This document shows positions 55,301 through 64,000 of a stretch of DNA of 64,000 nt, in pieces. Origin of the DNA: Lactococcus paracarnosus (lineage in GTDB: Bacteria > Bacillota > Bacilli > Lactobacillales > Streptococcaceae); assembly GCF_006770285.1 (NCBI RefSeq), contig NZ_CP017195.1:434001-498000 (forward strand). Direction: 5' to 3'. Each line of letters opens with the position of its first letter. The first letter of the stretch is position 1. The position numbers were made by a program, and so were the translations under genes. Below the pieces are notes generated by a model, which worked only from the letters and a program-made list of their open reading frames with translations, ran no database searches and was not told the DNA's origin.

Positions 55301-57522
55301 TCACACCTACCTATGATTGGCAGCTTAATTCAGATGAACCCACAGCTGAATTTATTAAGTTAGTCAAAAAACAAAAATTAGATACACTTACAGCCAAGAT
55401 CCTTTGGAAACGGCAAATCAGAACAGCAGATGCCCTAACAAGCTTTTTGAATCCAACACTAGAAACCTTACATGATCCATTTTTGTTTTATAGCATGAGA
55501 CGTGCTGTTGATAGGATTCGCCAAGCAATTGAGATGCAAGAAATCATCTTAATTTATGGTGACTATGATGCAGATGGGATGACAAGTGCGAGTATTATGA
55601 AAACAGCACTCGATGAGATAGGTGCTGAAAGCTTGGTTTATCTACCTAACCGGTTTACGGATGGATACGGACCGAATTTAGATGTCTACAAATACTTTAT
55701 AGAGAATGAGGGTGTTGGCCTGATCATCACTGTTGATAACGGTGTTTCAGGCCATGCAGCGATAGCTTATGCTCAAGAAAATGGCTGTGATGTCATCATC
55801 ACTGACCACCATTCTCTGCCTGATAACCTACCTGATGCGTATGCAATTATCCATCCGCAGCATCCAGATGGCCAATACCCATTCCCTGACTTGGCTGGGT
55901 GTGGTGTCGCTTTTAAAGTGGCATGTGCCTTACTAGAGTATATTCCGTCAGAAATGTTAGACCTGGTTGCCATTGGTACGATTGCTGACATGATGTCATT
56001 GACTGATGAAAATAGAACGCTGGTCAAATTTGGTCTGGAAATTCTAAAAAATACAGAGCGTGTTGGTCTAGAAGCCTTAATCAAGATTGCGGGTGTTGAT
56101 AAGCATAGCTTGACTGAGGAATCTATCGGGTTTCAAATTGCGCCCAGACTAAATGCATTAGGTCGCCTAGATGATCCAAATCCTGCGATTGACTTATTGA
56201 CAGGGTGGGATGAGGCAGAAACGCAGCAAATTGCTGAGATGATCGACCAAAAAAATCAAGAGCGTAAAGAGATTGTTGCCAATATGTTAGTAGAGGCAGA
56301 ATCTCAGCTAGATGATAGTCCCGTACAGTTTATTTATCAATCGGGCTGGCATCCAGGCGTTCTTGGGATCGTTGCCGGTCAATTAGTTCAAAAAACTGGT
56401 AAGCCTATCGTCATGTTAACGGAAGAAGCAGGCATACTAAAAGGGTCTGCCAGATCGATTCCGGCTTTTGATATCTTTTATGCCCTATCTGCGCATCACG
56501 ACTTATTTATTGCCTTTGGTGGCCATGCGCAAGCGGCAGGAATGACATTTGAACTAACGAATTTACCAGTTGTTAAGCAGGTGGTTGATGCATTCATTGC
56601 GTATCAGAAACTCGATATGTCTCAAAAAGCACCACTTGTTTTGGATGACACGATTGCGCTTTCTGATATCACGCTTGATACAATTAAAGCACTTGGCAAA
56701 GTAGCACCTTTTGGGCAAGACAATCCTAAACCAATTTTTTTGATAGAAGATTATCAAGTGGTTCAAAGTCGTGCGATGGGCCAACAAAATGCACACCTGA
56801 AACTGAAAATCCAGCAAGATAAAACACAGCTAGAAGCAGTTTATTTTGGTCAAGGTATGGCAGCACTTGAATTTGAACAAGCCGCACCTGATCTCGCGGT
56901 AACCTTATCAGTAAATACATGGAATGGCAATACATCAGTACAATTGATGGTCGTTGATGCAAAGGTTAATGGGAGTCAGCTGATTGATTTGAGAAATCAA
57001 CAACACCAAACAGCAATTCCAGATGATGCATCTGTGTTCACAAATGAAGTCGTTGAACAGGCAAACCAGAGCCAGGTATTAGTAGTTGAAGAGACACCTT
57101 ATGACAAAGCTAGCTTTGATAGGCTGAAACAAATGGTAACTAGTAAGGACTTCACAGCAGTTTATTTTAAAAATAGTATTAAGCAAACCTATTACTTGAC
57201 TGGTGGTGGGACACATGAACAATTTGCTAAATTTTATAAAACGATTTACAAATATCCAGAATTTGATGTGCGATATAAACTTGCTGATTTGGCTGATTAT
57301 TTGAAAATACCGCTTATTTTATTAGTTAAAATGGTACAAATTTTTGAAGAGTTAGCATTTGTTAACATTAAAGATGGCGTCATGACCGTCAATAAAGAGG
57401 CGAAAAAAAGAGAGATATCGGAGAGTCCAATCTATCAAGACTTACAAGTGTTAGTCCAGATACAATCGATTTTTGCACTGTCACCAGTAGCCGATATTTA
57501 TGAAAAATTGAAGGAGAAATAA
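55297..57522 (+). CDS. recJ: Single-stranded-DNA exonuclease RecJ
   Basis: 5'-to-3' ssDNA exonuclease used in recombination and repair. 741 residues. The DHH motifs are intact: [14 protein letters not shown] near residues 87-100, [18 protein letters not shown] near residues 168-176 and [13 protein letters not shown]1 has [11 protein letters not shown]-terminal extension of about 170 residues is the Firmicutes RecJ-specific domain. It is coupled to the SDR gene and followed one base later by apt. Confidence 0.97.
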   Translation: MITPTYDWQLNSDEPTAEFIKLVKKQKLDTLTAKILWKRQIRTADALTSFLNPTLETLHDPFLFYSMRRAVDRIRQAIEMQEIILIYGDYDADGMTSASIMKTALDEIGAESLVYLPNRFTDGYGPNLDVYKYFIENEGVGLIITVDNGVSGHAAIAYAQENGCDVIITDHHSLPDNLPDAYAIIHPQHPDGQYPFPDLAGCGVAFKVACALLEYIPSEMLDLVAIGTIADMMSLTDENRTLVKFGLEILKNTERVGLEALIKIAGVDKHSLTEESIGFQIAPRLNALGRLDDPNPAIDLLTGWDEAETQQIAEMIDQKNQERKEIVANMLVEAESQLDDSPVQFIYQSGWHPGVLGIVAGQLVQKTGKPIVMLTEEAGILKGSARSIPAFDIFYALSAHHDLFIAFGGHAQAAGMTFELTNLPVVKQVVDAFIAYQKLDMSQKAPLVLDDTIALSDITLDTIKALGKVAPFGQDNPKPIFLIEDYQVVQSRAMGQQNAHLKLKIQQDKTQLEAVYFGQGMAALEFEQAAPDLAVTLSVNTWNGNTSVQLMVVDAKVNGSQLIDLRNQQHQTAIPDDASVFTNEVVEQANQSQVLVVEETPYDKASFDRLKQMVTSKDFTAVYFKNSIKQTYYLTGGGTHEQFAKFYKTIYKYPEFDVRYKLADLADYLKIPLILLVKMVQIFEELAFVNIKDGVMTVNKEAKKREISESPIYQDLQVLVQIQSIFALSPVADIYEKLKEK

Positions 57523-57523
57523 A

Positions 57524-58036
57524 ATGGATTTAAAAGATTATATTGCGACAATACCAGATTATCCAGAAAAAGGGATTGTATTTAGAGATATCTCGCCATT
57601 AATGGCAGACGGTAATGCTTACAGCTATGCAATTAGAGAAATTGTCCAGTATGCGATTGATAAAGAAATTGATGTTATCGTTGGTCCTGAAGCCAGAGGT
57701 TTTATCGTTGGGTGTCCTGTTGCGTTTGACTTGGGAATTGGCTTTGCACCTGTCAGAAAGCCAGGTAAGTTACCAAGAGAAGTGATTGAAGCACAATATG
57801 AAAAAGAGTATGGGTTTGATACCTTGGTCATGCATGCTGATGCGATTAAAAAAGGGCAACGTGTCTTAATCGTTGATGATTTGCTGGCAACTGGTGGAAC
57901 AGTTAAAGCGACGATTGAACTGATTGAAAAACTCGGCGGTGTTGTGGCAGGTTGTGCCTTCTTAATTGAGCTTGATGACTTAAAAGGTCGTGATAAAATT
58001 GGGGATTATGCCTATAAAGTACTAATGCATTACTAA
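57524..58036 (+). CDS. apt: Adenine phosphoribosyltransferase
   Basis: Salvages adenine to AMP using PRPP. 170 residues. The PRPP-binding motif [13 protein letters not shown] is near residues 116-128, with [14 protein letters not shown] near residues 53-66 and [14 protein letters not shown] is upstream of ATG 57524. It ends the miaA-apt run. No clear terminator follows before rpoE. Confidence 0.97.
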   Translation: MDLKDYIATIPDYPEKGIVFRDISPLMADGNAYSYAIREIVQYAIDKEIDVIVGPEARGFIVGCPVAFDLGIGFAPVRKPGKLPREVIEAQYEKEYGFDTLVMHADAIKKGQRVLIVDDLLATGGTVKATIELIEKLGGVVAGCAFLIELDDLKGRDKIGDYAYKVLMHY

Positions 58037-58139
58037 AATGCATTAGCTTATGGTAAAATAGGGATAGTAAACGTGATAGGACATCTTTAAATCGTTTTTT
58101 TAGATAGGATCCTATACTTTGTTTGATGGAGATAAGAAA

Positions 58140-58691
58140 TTGAAAATTAAAGCATTTGCAAAGCAAGATTTATCAGAACTTTCTATGATTGAAGTGGCAC
58201 ATGCCATGTTAGAGGAAAAAAGTAAGGAAATCGATTTTAACGTCCTTGTTAACGATATCCAAGACTATCTTGGGAAATCAGATAGTGAGATTCGTGATCG
58301 CTTATCACGCTTCTATACAGAACTGAATACAGATGGTAGTTTCATTCCTCTAGGTAATAATGTGTGGGCTTTACGCTCATGGTATGCGATTGATGAAATT
58401 GATGAAGAAGTTGTCGCACTCGATGAATTAGATGATGAGGGTGACCGTCCGACTAAAAAACGTAAAAAAGTGAATGCTTTTGCAGCAGATGGTGTTGACA
58501 TCGACTATAGCGATGATGATCCAGAAGATGATGATAATATCGATGAAGCTGATGTCACATATGAGGATGAAAATCCGGATGACGAGAAAGATGAAGCAGA
58601 AGCGTTTGATACAGAACTTGAGGAAGTAGATCTAGAGGATGTAGCAGTTGAAGATCTAGATGATGACGATGAAGACGATGATGAAGTCTAA
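58140..58691 (+). CDS. rpoE: RNA polymerase delta subunit
   Basis: 183-residue Gram-positive-specific polymerase subunit that lowers non-specific nucleic-acid binding. The N-terminal HARE-HTH domain ([30 protein letters not shown]) is followed by an extremely acidic C-terminal tail of Asp/Glu. TTG 58140 is the likely start (GGAGAT 7 bases upstream); the upstream TTG at 58119 contains that site. A short hairpin ATGGA/TCCAT with a T run (58711-58730) may be its terminator. Confidence 0.95.
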   Translation: MKIKAFAKQDLSELSMIEVAHAMLEEKSKEIDFNVLVNDIQDYLGKSDSEIRDRLSRFYTELNTDGSFIPLGNNVWALRSWYAIDEIDEEVVALDELDDEGDRPTKKRKKVNAFAADGVDIDYSDDDPEDDDNIDEADVTYEDENPDDEKDEAEAFDTELEEVDLEDVAVEDLDDDDEDDDEV

Positions 58692-58710
58692 GACTTTATA
58701 ATAAAAATTA

Positions 58711-58732
58711 ATGGAGAAATCCATATTTTTTA
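58711..58732 (+). terminator. Possible weak terminator after rpoE
   Basis: ATGGA, GAAA tetraloop, TCCAT, A, then TTTTTTATT. The stem is only 5 bp but has a stable tetraloop. Confidence 0.5.
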
Positions 58733-58855
58733 TTAAATTCTTGATTTTTAAGGATTTTCGTGTATAATCAAAAATGATAACGCTTGACAGTGATAAAGTA
58801 TCATGAATTGCGATGTCAGGCAAAAGATATCAGAAGAAAGTAGAAGAAAGACGAT

Positions 58856-60445
58856 TTGGAAGATAAAGATACGCAAAGTTTTGAACGCGAGAATTTTAAA
58901 GAAAAAATTCTCCGTCAATTAGCAGCAGGTAATCAATCTCTGGAAGATTTGGAATCGGAGACTGTTTTTTCTGACGAGCAACATGAGCGCAATAGCGATG
59001 TTAATTTATTTGCTGATCAAATGAGACTCGGTAAAAAAGCAGCTGAAGATGCTGTTCATCATGAGCAAGTGATGCACATTAATCAAGTTTCCGATACAGA
59101 ACTTGAGGAAGAGCTAATGGCTGCAAACTCTGAATATGAACAGGCTTACGAACCCAATATCCTATTTAGTCAAACACCTGATGAACTATCAGCCCCTCCG
59201 TTTCCGGAGAGAATGAGTGATGTGACTCCTCAAAAAAGTCAAATCCAAGAAAGACAAACACAAGAAAATTTGAAGCGATCAGCCAAGAAAAATTCTAAAA
59301 AATTAGCTGGGAAAATTATTGCATCAATTGTTTTGATTTTATTTATTGTCGGAGGTGCGACAGCCTACTTTGGTTATCGCTATTATAAGAGTGAAGTTCA
59401 ACCTTATAACCTAAAGGATACGACTGTCAAGGCAATCAATATCCCTAAAGGGGCATCAAGTAAAGATATCGGCATAATACTTGAAAAAGATAAGATTATA
59501 AAGAATGCAGCACTCTTTAAGTACTATACGAAGTTAAATAGTTTTACAGATTTTAAATCTGGCTACTATAACTTATCACCTAACATGAGCCTGCCTGCCA
59601 TAGCTAAAACGTTACAAAAAGGTGGTACTGATAAACCAGTTGCACCTATACTCGGTAAAGTGACGATACCTGAAGGCTATACGATTGACCAGATGTCAGA
59701 TAAGATTTTAGAAAATGCTGACTCTAGTAAATCTAAAACACCTTTCACTAAAGCAGCATTTCTGAAGGTAGTTACGGATCCTGCGTTTATTGATAAGATG
59801 AAAGCCACTTATCCGGATCTTTTAGGTGATTTACCTGATAAAGCATCAGGTGTTAAATATCAACTAGAGGGCTATTTATTCCCTGCAACCTATGAGTATA
59901 CTAAAAATTCTACAGTGAGCACGGTCGTTGAAGAAATGATTGCAGCGATGAACCAAAATATGCAACCTTATTATGACAAAATAAAATCCATGTCACCGAT
60001 TACGGTAAATGAGATCCTATCTATTGCAGCTTTAACTGAGAAGGAAGCAAATAATGATGCGGATCGTAGAAATGTTGCACAGGTCTTCTACAATCGTATC
60101 AATTCGGGTATGACATTAGGATCAAATATTTCTATTTTGTATGCAGAAGGTAAATTGGGTCAAAAAACGACCCTGGCTGATGATGCAGCAGTTGATACAA
60201 GCTTGGACTCGCCATTTAATCTATATACAAACCTAGGTTTTGGGCCAGGACCTGTAGCTAGTCCTAGTTTATCAGCGATTAAAGCTGCTGTTGAACCTAC
60301 AGATAACAATGATCTTTACTTTGTGGCAGATGTTACAACCGGAAAAGTTTATTTCTCTGAGACAATAGCAGAACATAATGCAAATGTAAAAAAATATGTG
60401 AATGACAAATTATCCTCAGAGTCGACTAACAAAAGTCATGAATAA
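58856..60445 (+). CDS. mltG: Endolytic transglycosylase MltG
   Basis: Membrane lytic transglycosylase that cuts nascent glycan strands. 529 residues: an acidic cytoplasmic N-terminal part of about 145 residues, a transmembrane helix (IIASIVLILFIVGGATAYFGYRYY), a LysM-like part and the YceG catalytic domain with LTEKEANNDADRRNVAQVFYNRI (catalytic Glu) and SPFNLYTNLGFGPGPVASPS. The start is TTG 58856 with a weak AAGAAAG site. The mltG-greA order is conserved. Confidence 0.95.
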   Translation: MEDKDTQSFERENFKEKILRQLAAGNQSLEDLESETVFSDEQHERNSDVNLFADQMRLGKKAAEDAVHHEQVMHINQVSDTELEEELMAANSEYEQAYEPNILFSQTPDELSAPPFPERMSDVTPQKSQIQERQTQENLKRSAKKNSKKLAGKIIASIVLILFIVGGATAYFGYRYYKSEVQPYNLKDTTVKAINIPKGASSKDIGIILEKDKIIKNAALFKYYTKLNSFTDFKSGYYNLSPNMSLPAIAKTLQKGGTDKPVAPILGKVTIPEGYTIDQMSDKILENADSSKSKTPFTKAAFLKVVTDPAFIDKMKATYPDLLGDLPDKASGVKYQLEGYLFPATYEYTKNSTVSTVVEEMIAAMNQNMQPYYDKIKSMSPITVNEILSIAALTEKEANNDADRRNVAQVFYNRINSGMTLGSNISILYAEGKLGQKTTLADDAAVDTSLDSPFNLYTNLGFGPGPVASPSLSAIKAAVEPTDNNDLYFVADVTTGKVYFSETIAEHNANVKKYVNDKLSSESTNKSHE

Positions 60446-60569
60446 TGACACATAGGCATGCGCATTTAGTCAATATTTTTTCGATAAAGAAAGGAAATAA
60501 GTTTGTATATTAAAGTGGGATATAGTCATAAGATATGACTCCGCTAATTTTTAGCAGACTAGGTAATAG

Positions 60570-61055
60570 ATGATGGCAGATACAAAAACATATCAAATGA
60601 CCCGTGAGGGATTTGAAGGATTAGAAGCAGAGTTAGATAACCTCAAACTTGTTAAGCGTGCAGAAATTGTTGAACGCATTAAAGTAGCACGTTCGTATGG
60701 TGACTTATCAGAGAACTCTGAATATGAAGCAGCTAAAGATGAACAAGCTTTTGTCGAGGGACGAATTGCAACTGTTGAAACAATGATCAGAAATGCAGAA
60801 ATTGTTGATAACGCAGGTGTTAAAAGTAATGAAGTTGCATTAGGTAAGACAGTAACATTTACTGAGATTGGTGAAAAAGATAGTGAAACCTACAAAATTG
60901 TGGGTTCTGCTGAGGCTGATCCTTTTAGTGGTAAAATTTCAAATGAATCACCGATAGCAGCAGCATTAATTGGTAAAAAAACAGGCGATCAAGTGATTAT
61001 TCCTCTACCAGTTGGCGAGATGAAAGTTGAAATCGTTAAAGTATCAAATAAATAG
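60570..61055 (+). CDS. greA: Transcription elongation factor GreA
   Basis: 161 residues. The N-terminal coiled coil ([39 protein letters not shown]) carries the family signature with the acidic tip; the C-terminal FKBP-like domain ends [13 protein letters not shown]. It rescues backtracked RNA polymerase by stimulating transcript cleavage. ATG 60570 or 60573 can serve as start. A terminator lies at 61091. Confidence 0.97.
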   Translation: MMADTKTYQMTREGFEGLEAELDNLKLVKRAEIVERIKVARSYGDLSENSEYEAAKDEQAFVEGRIATVETMIRNAEIVDNAGVKSNEVALGKTVTFTEIGEKDSETYKIVGSAEADPFSGKISNESPIAAALIGKKTGDQVIIPLPVGEMKVEIVKVSNK

Positions 61056-61090
61056 GCACAGACGAGTCTAGTTTAATTTTCGTAATATGG

Positions 61091-61125
61091 AGGTTCTTTT
61101 ACATAAGTAAAGGGCCTTTTTTTAT
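61091..61125 (+). terminator. Intrinsic terminator after greA
   Basis: AGG..CTTTTAC, ATAA loop, GTAAAG..CCTTTTTTT. Confidence 0.85.
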
Positions 61126-61196
61126 TAGCTATACTTAGCTTAACCAAAGGGGACAAGTGTTTAGAGGCGCTTACAGTAGCCAAACAATCAGGAAAA

Positions 61197-61222
61197 TGAT
61201 ACAATGGTCGAATAAGGTCAGA
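61197..61222 (+). promoter_or_regulatory. ctsR-clpC promoter with CtsR operator
   Basis: An extended -10 TGA-TACAAT (61197-61205) is followed directly by GGTCGAATAAGGTCAGA (61206-61222), a tandem heptad that differs at two positions from the CtsR box consensus RGTCAAANANRGTCAAA. Binding would cover the start site, so autorepression is expected, relieved by heat. Confidence 0.8.
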
Positions 61223-61227
61223 GAAAA

Positions 61228-61341
61228 ATGCAAGTACTATTCAGACCTATGAGACTTTATATGTGGACGTGGTATCGTGTAGCAAACGATGAACAGTTTC
61301 CTAGTTGGATTATAGGGGAAATGGCGCGGATACTTGATTGA
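61228..61341 (+). CDS. Possible 37-residue small protein in the ctsR leader
   Basis: An ATG 61228 ORF of 37 codons, rich in Trp, Arg and Met (RLYMWTWYRVANDEQ), ends at 61341 just before ctsR. AAGGTCAGAG lies upstream as a weak site. It lies downstream of the CtsR operator, so it would be heat-inducible if translated. The length could arise by chance. Confidence 0.3.
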   Translation: MQVLFRPMRLYMWTWYRVANDEQFPSWIIGEMARILD

Positions 61342-61367
61342 TGTCACGACACGTTGAGGAGGATTTT

Positions 61368-61808
61368 ATGAGAAATACATCGGATATGATTGAGAAATAC
61401 CTCAAGGAGTTACTTTCACAGGCTACTGAAATAGAAATCAGGCGCTCAGAAATAGCTGCTAGTTTTGGGGTAGTACCTAGTCAAATCAACTATGTGATCA
61501 AAACACGCTTTACTTTACCTAAAGGATTTGAGGTTGAAAGTAAACGTGGTGGCGGCGGCTATATCCGAATTGTAAAAATTCAATATTCTGATGAACATGA
61601 TTTCTTAATGGCGCTGATACCAAAGATACCTGAAAAACTCTCAGTTAGCATGTTGCAAGATTTACTACAATTGCTTTTCAATGAAAAAATCGTAGATGAA
61701 CGAGAAGGTAATTTATTATTCTTGACCTTAAGCAGTCCTGTCTTAACTGATTTACAGCGAGCGATACTTTTTACCACATTGGTTCACGGTTTCGATAAAC
61801 TATATTGA
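61368..61808 (+). CDS. ctsR: Transcriptional repressor CtsR
   Basis: 146-residue repressor of class III heat-shock genes (clp). The winged-helix N-terminal domain has RSEIAASFGVVPSQINYVIKTRF and the DNA-contacting glycine-rich wing RGGGGYIRI near residues 62-70. The C-terminal domain is helical. ATG 61368 has GAGGAGG 5 bases upstream; the earlier in-frame ATG at 61341 has none. No mcsA-mcsB genes follow, as is normal in Streptococcaceae. A CtsR box lies upstream. Confidence 0.96.
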   Translation: MRNTSDMIEKYLKELLSQATEIEIRRSEIAASFGVVPSQINYVIKTRFTLPKGFEVESKRGGGGYIRIVKIQYSDEHDFLMALIPKIPEKLSVSMLQDLLQLLFNEKIVDEREGNLLFLTLSSPVLTDLQRAILFTTLVHGFDKLY

Positions 61809-61920
61809 GGATGCTCAAGCTATCAGAGACTAATACAAGCTTACTGTCTAACAGAAACGTTTTTATGTGAATAACTAGCGTCTGATCAGCAATTAATATA
61901 AAAAGGAAATGACTAATAAA

Positions 61921-64000
61921 TGACACAAACATATACACGTATACTTCAAGAAATATTGAAAACAGCTCGGATTTTTGCAGCTGGAAATGGCGCAGATTAT
62001 GCAGAAACACAACATGTTTTAGCGGGTATGTTATCTGTAAACGATAGTTTTAGCCAAAATATTTTAACTGATCATGATGTGACGATTGACATGGCTTTGG
62101 CAGAAATCGAGAATCATCAGTTACCAGAAAAAACGCTGCAGGTATCTCATATCAAATTTTCACCCAAAGTCGAACGGTTATTATCAGAGTCTGATGCCTT
62201 TGCCATGCAAAATCACTTATCAGAGACTGGTTCTGAGCACTTGCTATATGTCCTGCTAACAGATGATGACAATGTTGCTAAGAAACTATTAGAGTTGAAT
62301 AAAATCAAGATTACTGACATTGTCAAAGATCTAGTTGAATTGGGTAATCTGACTGTCAAAAAATCCACTAGAAAAGCTGTAACACCGATGGGGAAACGAG
62401 ATGCGGCGTCGGATGTTTCTCCATCTAGCTTAACACCAACGCTTGACTCTGTAGCGCGTGACGTCACAGAGGATGCAAGGCAAGGTCTCATCGACCCTAT
62501 GATTGGGAGAGATAAAGAAATTGAACGCGTCATTCATATTTTAAGTCGTCGTACCAAAAATAATCCTGTACTCGTTGGTGAGCCAGGTGTTGGTAAATCA
62601 GCAATTATTGAAGGACTTGCACAACGTATCGTAGACGGAAATATTCCGATTAGCCTGCAAGGCAGCCGCTTGATGTCGTTGAATATTGCTAATGTGGTTG
62701 CAGGAACTAAATTTCGAGGCGAATTTGAGGACCGTATGACGGCTATCGTAGACGAAGTCAGCCAAGATGCGAATACGATTGTCTTTGTGGACGAATTACA
62801 TACGATTGTTGGTGCTGGCGGAGGAACTGACTCTGTTACAGATGCCTCTAATATCATGAAACCAGCACTGGCTCGAGGCGAGTTTAAGTTGATTGGTGCA
62901 ACAACTTTTAATGAGTATCAAAAGTATATCGAAAAAGATGCAGCCTTAGAACGTCGGTTTGCTAAAGTAACGGTTGAGGAACCAACTGCAAATGAAACTG
63001 TTGCCATTTTACAGGGCTTAAAGGCGACCTTCGAAAGTTTTCATCAGGTTAGTTTTGACGAAGAAGCGATTAAATCTGCTGTTCAGCTCAGTGTTCGCTA
63101 CATGCCAAGTCGCAGATTACCTGATAAGGCGATAGACTTACTAGATGAAGCAGCAGCAGCTGTCAAAATAACAGCCAAAAATAATTTACTAGAACAAAGT
63201 CAACTTGAAAAGCAAATTATGTCCTTAGAAACGCAACTCCAAGAAGCAGTTATAAATAAGACGTTTAAGGAAGCAAAGGCTTTAAATATCTCACTTGAGA
63301 AACAGATTAAGAAACGCGAAAAAACAATCAGTAAAAAGCATATCAGTCGGGTAAAAGAAACGGATGTATTTTCTGTTGTCTCTAATTTAACTGGTGTACC
63401 AGTTACACAAATGAGTAAAAGCGAGATGAAACGCCTAGTTAATTTGGAAAAAGAGTTACACAAGCGTGTTATTGGGCAAAGTGAAGCAGTTAGCGCAGTA
63501 GCAAACGCGATTCGCAGAAGCCGTTCGGGTATCTCTGATGATAAACGGCCGATGGGATCCTTCATGTTTTTAGGTCCAACAGGTGTTGGTAAAACAGAAC
63601 TTGCTAAAGCACTGGCAAAAACTGTATTTGGCGATGAATCCAGTATGATCCGGATTGACATGAGCGAGTACATGGAGAAATTTAATACGAGCCGTTTAGT
63701 CGGTGCGCCTCCAGGTTACGTAGGCTATGAAGAAGGCGGACAGCTGACAGAACAAGTACGCAATAAACCTTATGCAGTCGTCCTTTTTGATGAGGCGGAA
63801 AAAGCACATCCAGATGTCTTTAACTTACTGTTACAAATTCTCGATGATGGGTTTATTACAGATGGAAAAGGCCGCAAAGTTGATTTTCGAAATACAATCA
63901 TTATCATGACCAGTAATTTGGGCGCAACAGCCTTACGTGATGAAAAGACGGTCGGCTTTGGTACGACAAATCAATCAGCTGATTATGCAGCCATGAAAGC
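61921..64000 (+). CDS. clpC: ATP-dependent Clp protease ATPase subunit ClpC (3'-truncated by window)
   Basis: First 693 residues of a Hsp100/Clp ATPase that unfolds substrates for ClpP. The Clp N domain is at the start ([30 protein letters not shown]). D1 has Walker [10 protein letters not shown] near residues 220-228 and Walker [10 protein letters not shown] short middle domain follows ([16 protein letters not shown]...), then D2 with [13 protein letters not shown] near residues 559-571 and [24 protein letters not shown] is upstream of ATG 61921. It lies 112 bases after ctsR in a likely operon under the CtsR box. The frame is open at the window end. Confidence 0.97.

Noticed and set aside
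58766-58785. cre-like TGATAACGCTTGACA upstream of mltG
   Set aside because: A mismatch in the conserved AA before the central CG and wrong spacing; also resembles a -35 element (TTGACA).

Overview
The window looks like chromosomal DNA of a low-GC Gram-positive coccus in the Streptococcaceae, most like Lactococcus or its close relatives. This is inferred from gene content and order, not from a database search. The pointers are: the miaA-hflX-rnz-SDR-recJ-apt run; ftsA-ftsZ-ylm-sepF-yggT-ylmH-divIVA leading to a T-box and ileS; hprK-lgt; an SMK-box (SAM-III) metK leader; a preQ1-II leader on queT; a ctsR-clpC unit; cre boxes; and very frequent extended -10 promoters (TGnTATAAT). Most of the 64 kb is conserved core genome, almost all on the + strand.

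Layout. 1-4.6 kb: end of a SNF2 helicase, a hypothetical gene, murC. 4.7-7.5 kb: GNAT acetyltransferase, a YtxK-like methyltransferase, ackA. 7.8-11.9 kb: pyrH, frr, cvfB-msrA-yozE, and a phzF-like gene broken at a poly-A tract. 12.2-18.0 kb: a type VII secretion (T7SSb) cluster, the main accessory region. 18.2-20.2 kb: a P-loop kinase and rplK-rplA. 20.3-25.7 kb: flavodoxin, map, yihY, gtrA, queT, gpx, two small genes, birA. 25.8-33.1 kb: metK, rny, gmk-rpoZ, priA. 33.2-35.4 kb: rlmB, yacP, degV. 35.6-44.6 kb: division cluster and ileS. 44.7-49.6 kb: envelope-stress-like genes, hprK-lgt, DUF948, YtxH and DUF3042 genes. 49.6-58.0 kb: miaA to apt, with a stomatin gene and one tRNA-Arg(CCG) inside. 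58.1-64 kb: rpoE, mltG, greA, ctsR and the start of clpC, cut by the window end.

The most unusual region is the T7SSb cluster. It keeps EsxA, EssA-, EsaB- and EssB-like proteins, but no EsaA gene is present. The EssC homologue has only 722 residues: the N-terminal FHA-like part joins directly to the tail of ATPase domain D2 plus domain D3, so the membrane segment, D1 and the body of D2 are missing. The downstream genes resemble LXG-toxin accessory genes, yet no LXG toxin follows. A cre box covers the predicted promoter, and an intrinsic terminator lies on the esxA/essA junction.

Regulatory signals are rich elsewhere: SMK box, preQ1-II riboswitch, T-box, two L1-stalk-like elements in rplK-rplA, a CtsR operator, three cre boxes, and several promoters whose predicted start site falls on the A of the ATG, suggesting leaderless mRNAs. 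One of these drives an 8-codon ORF whose stop codon is the loop of a perfect hairpin.
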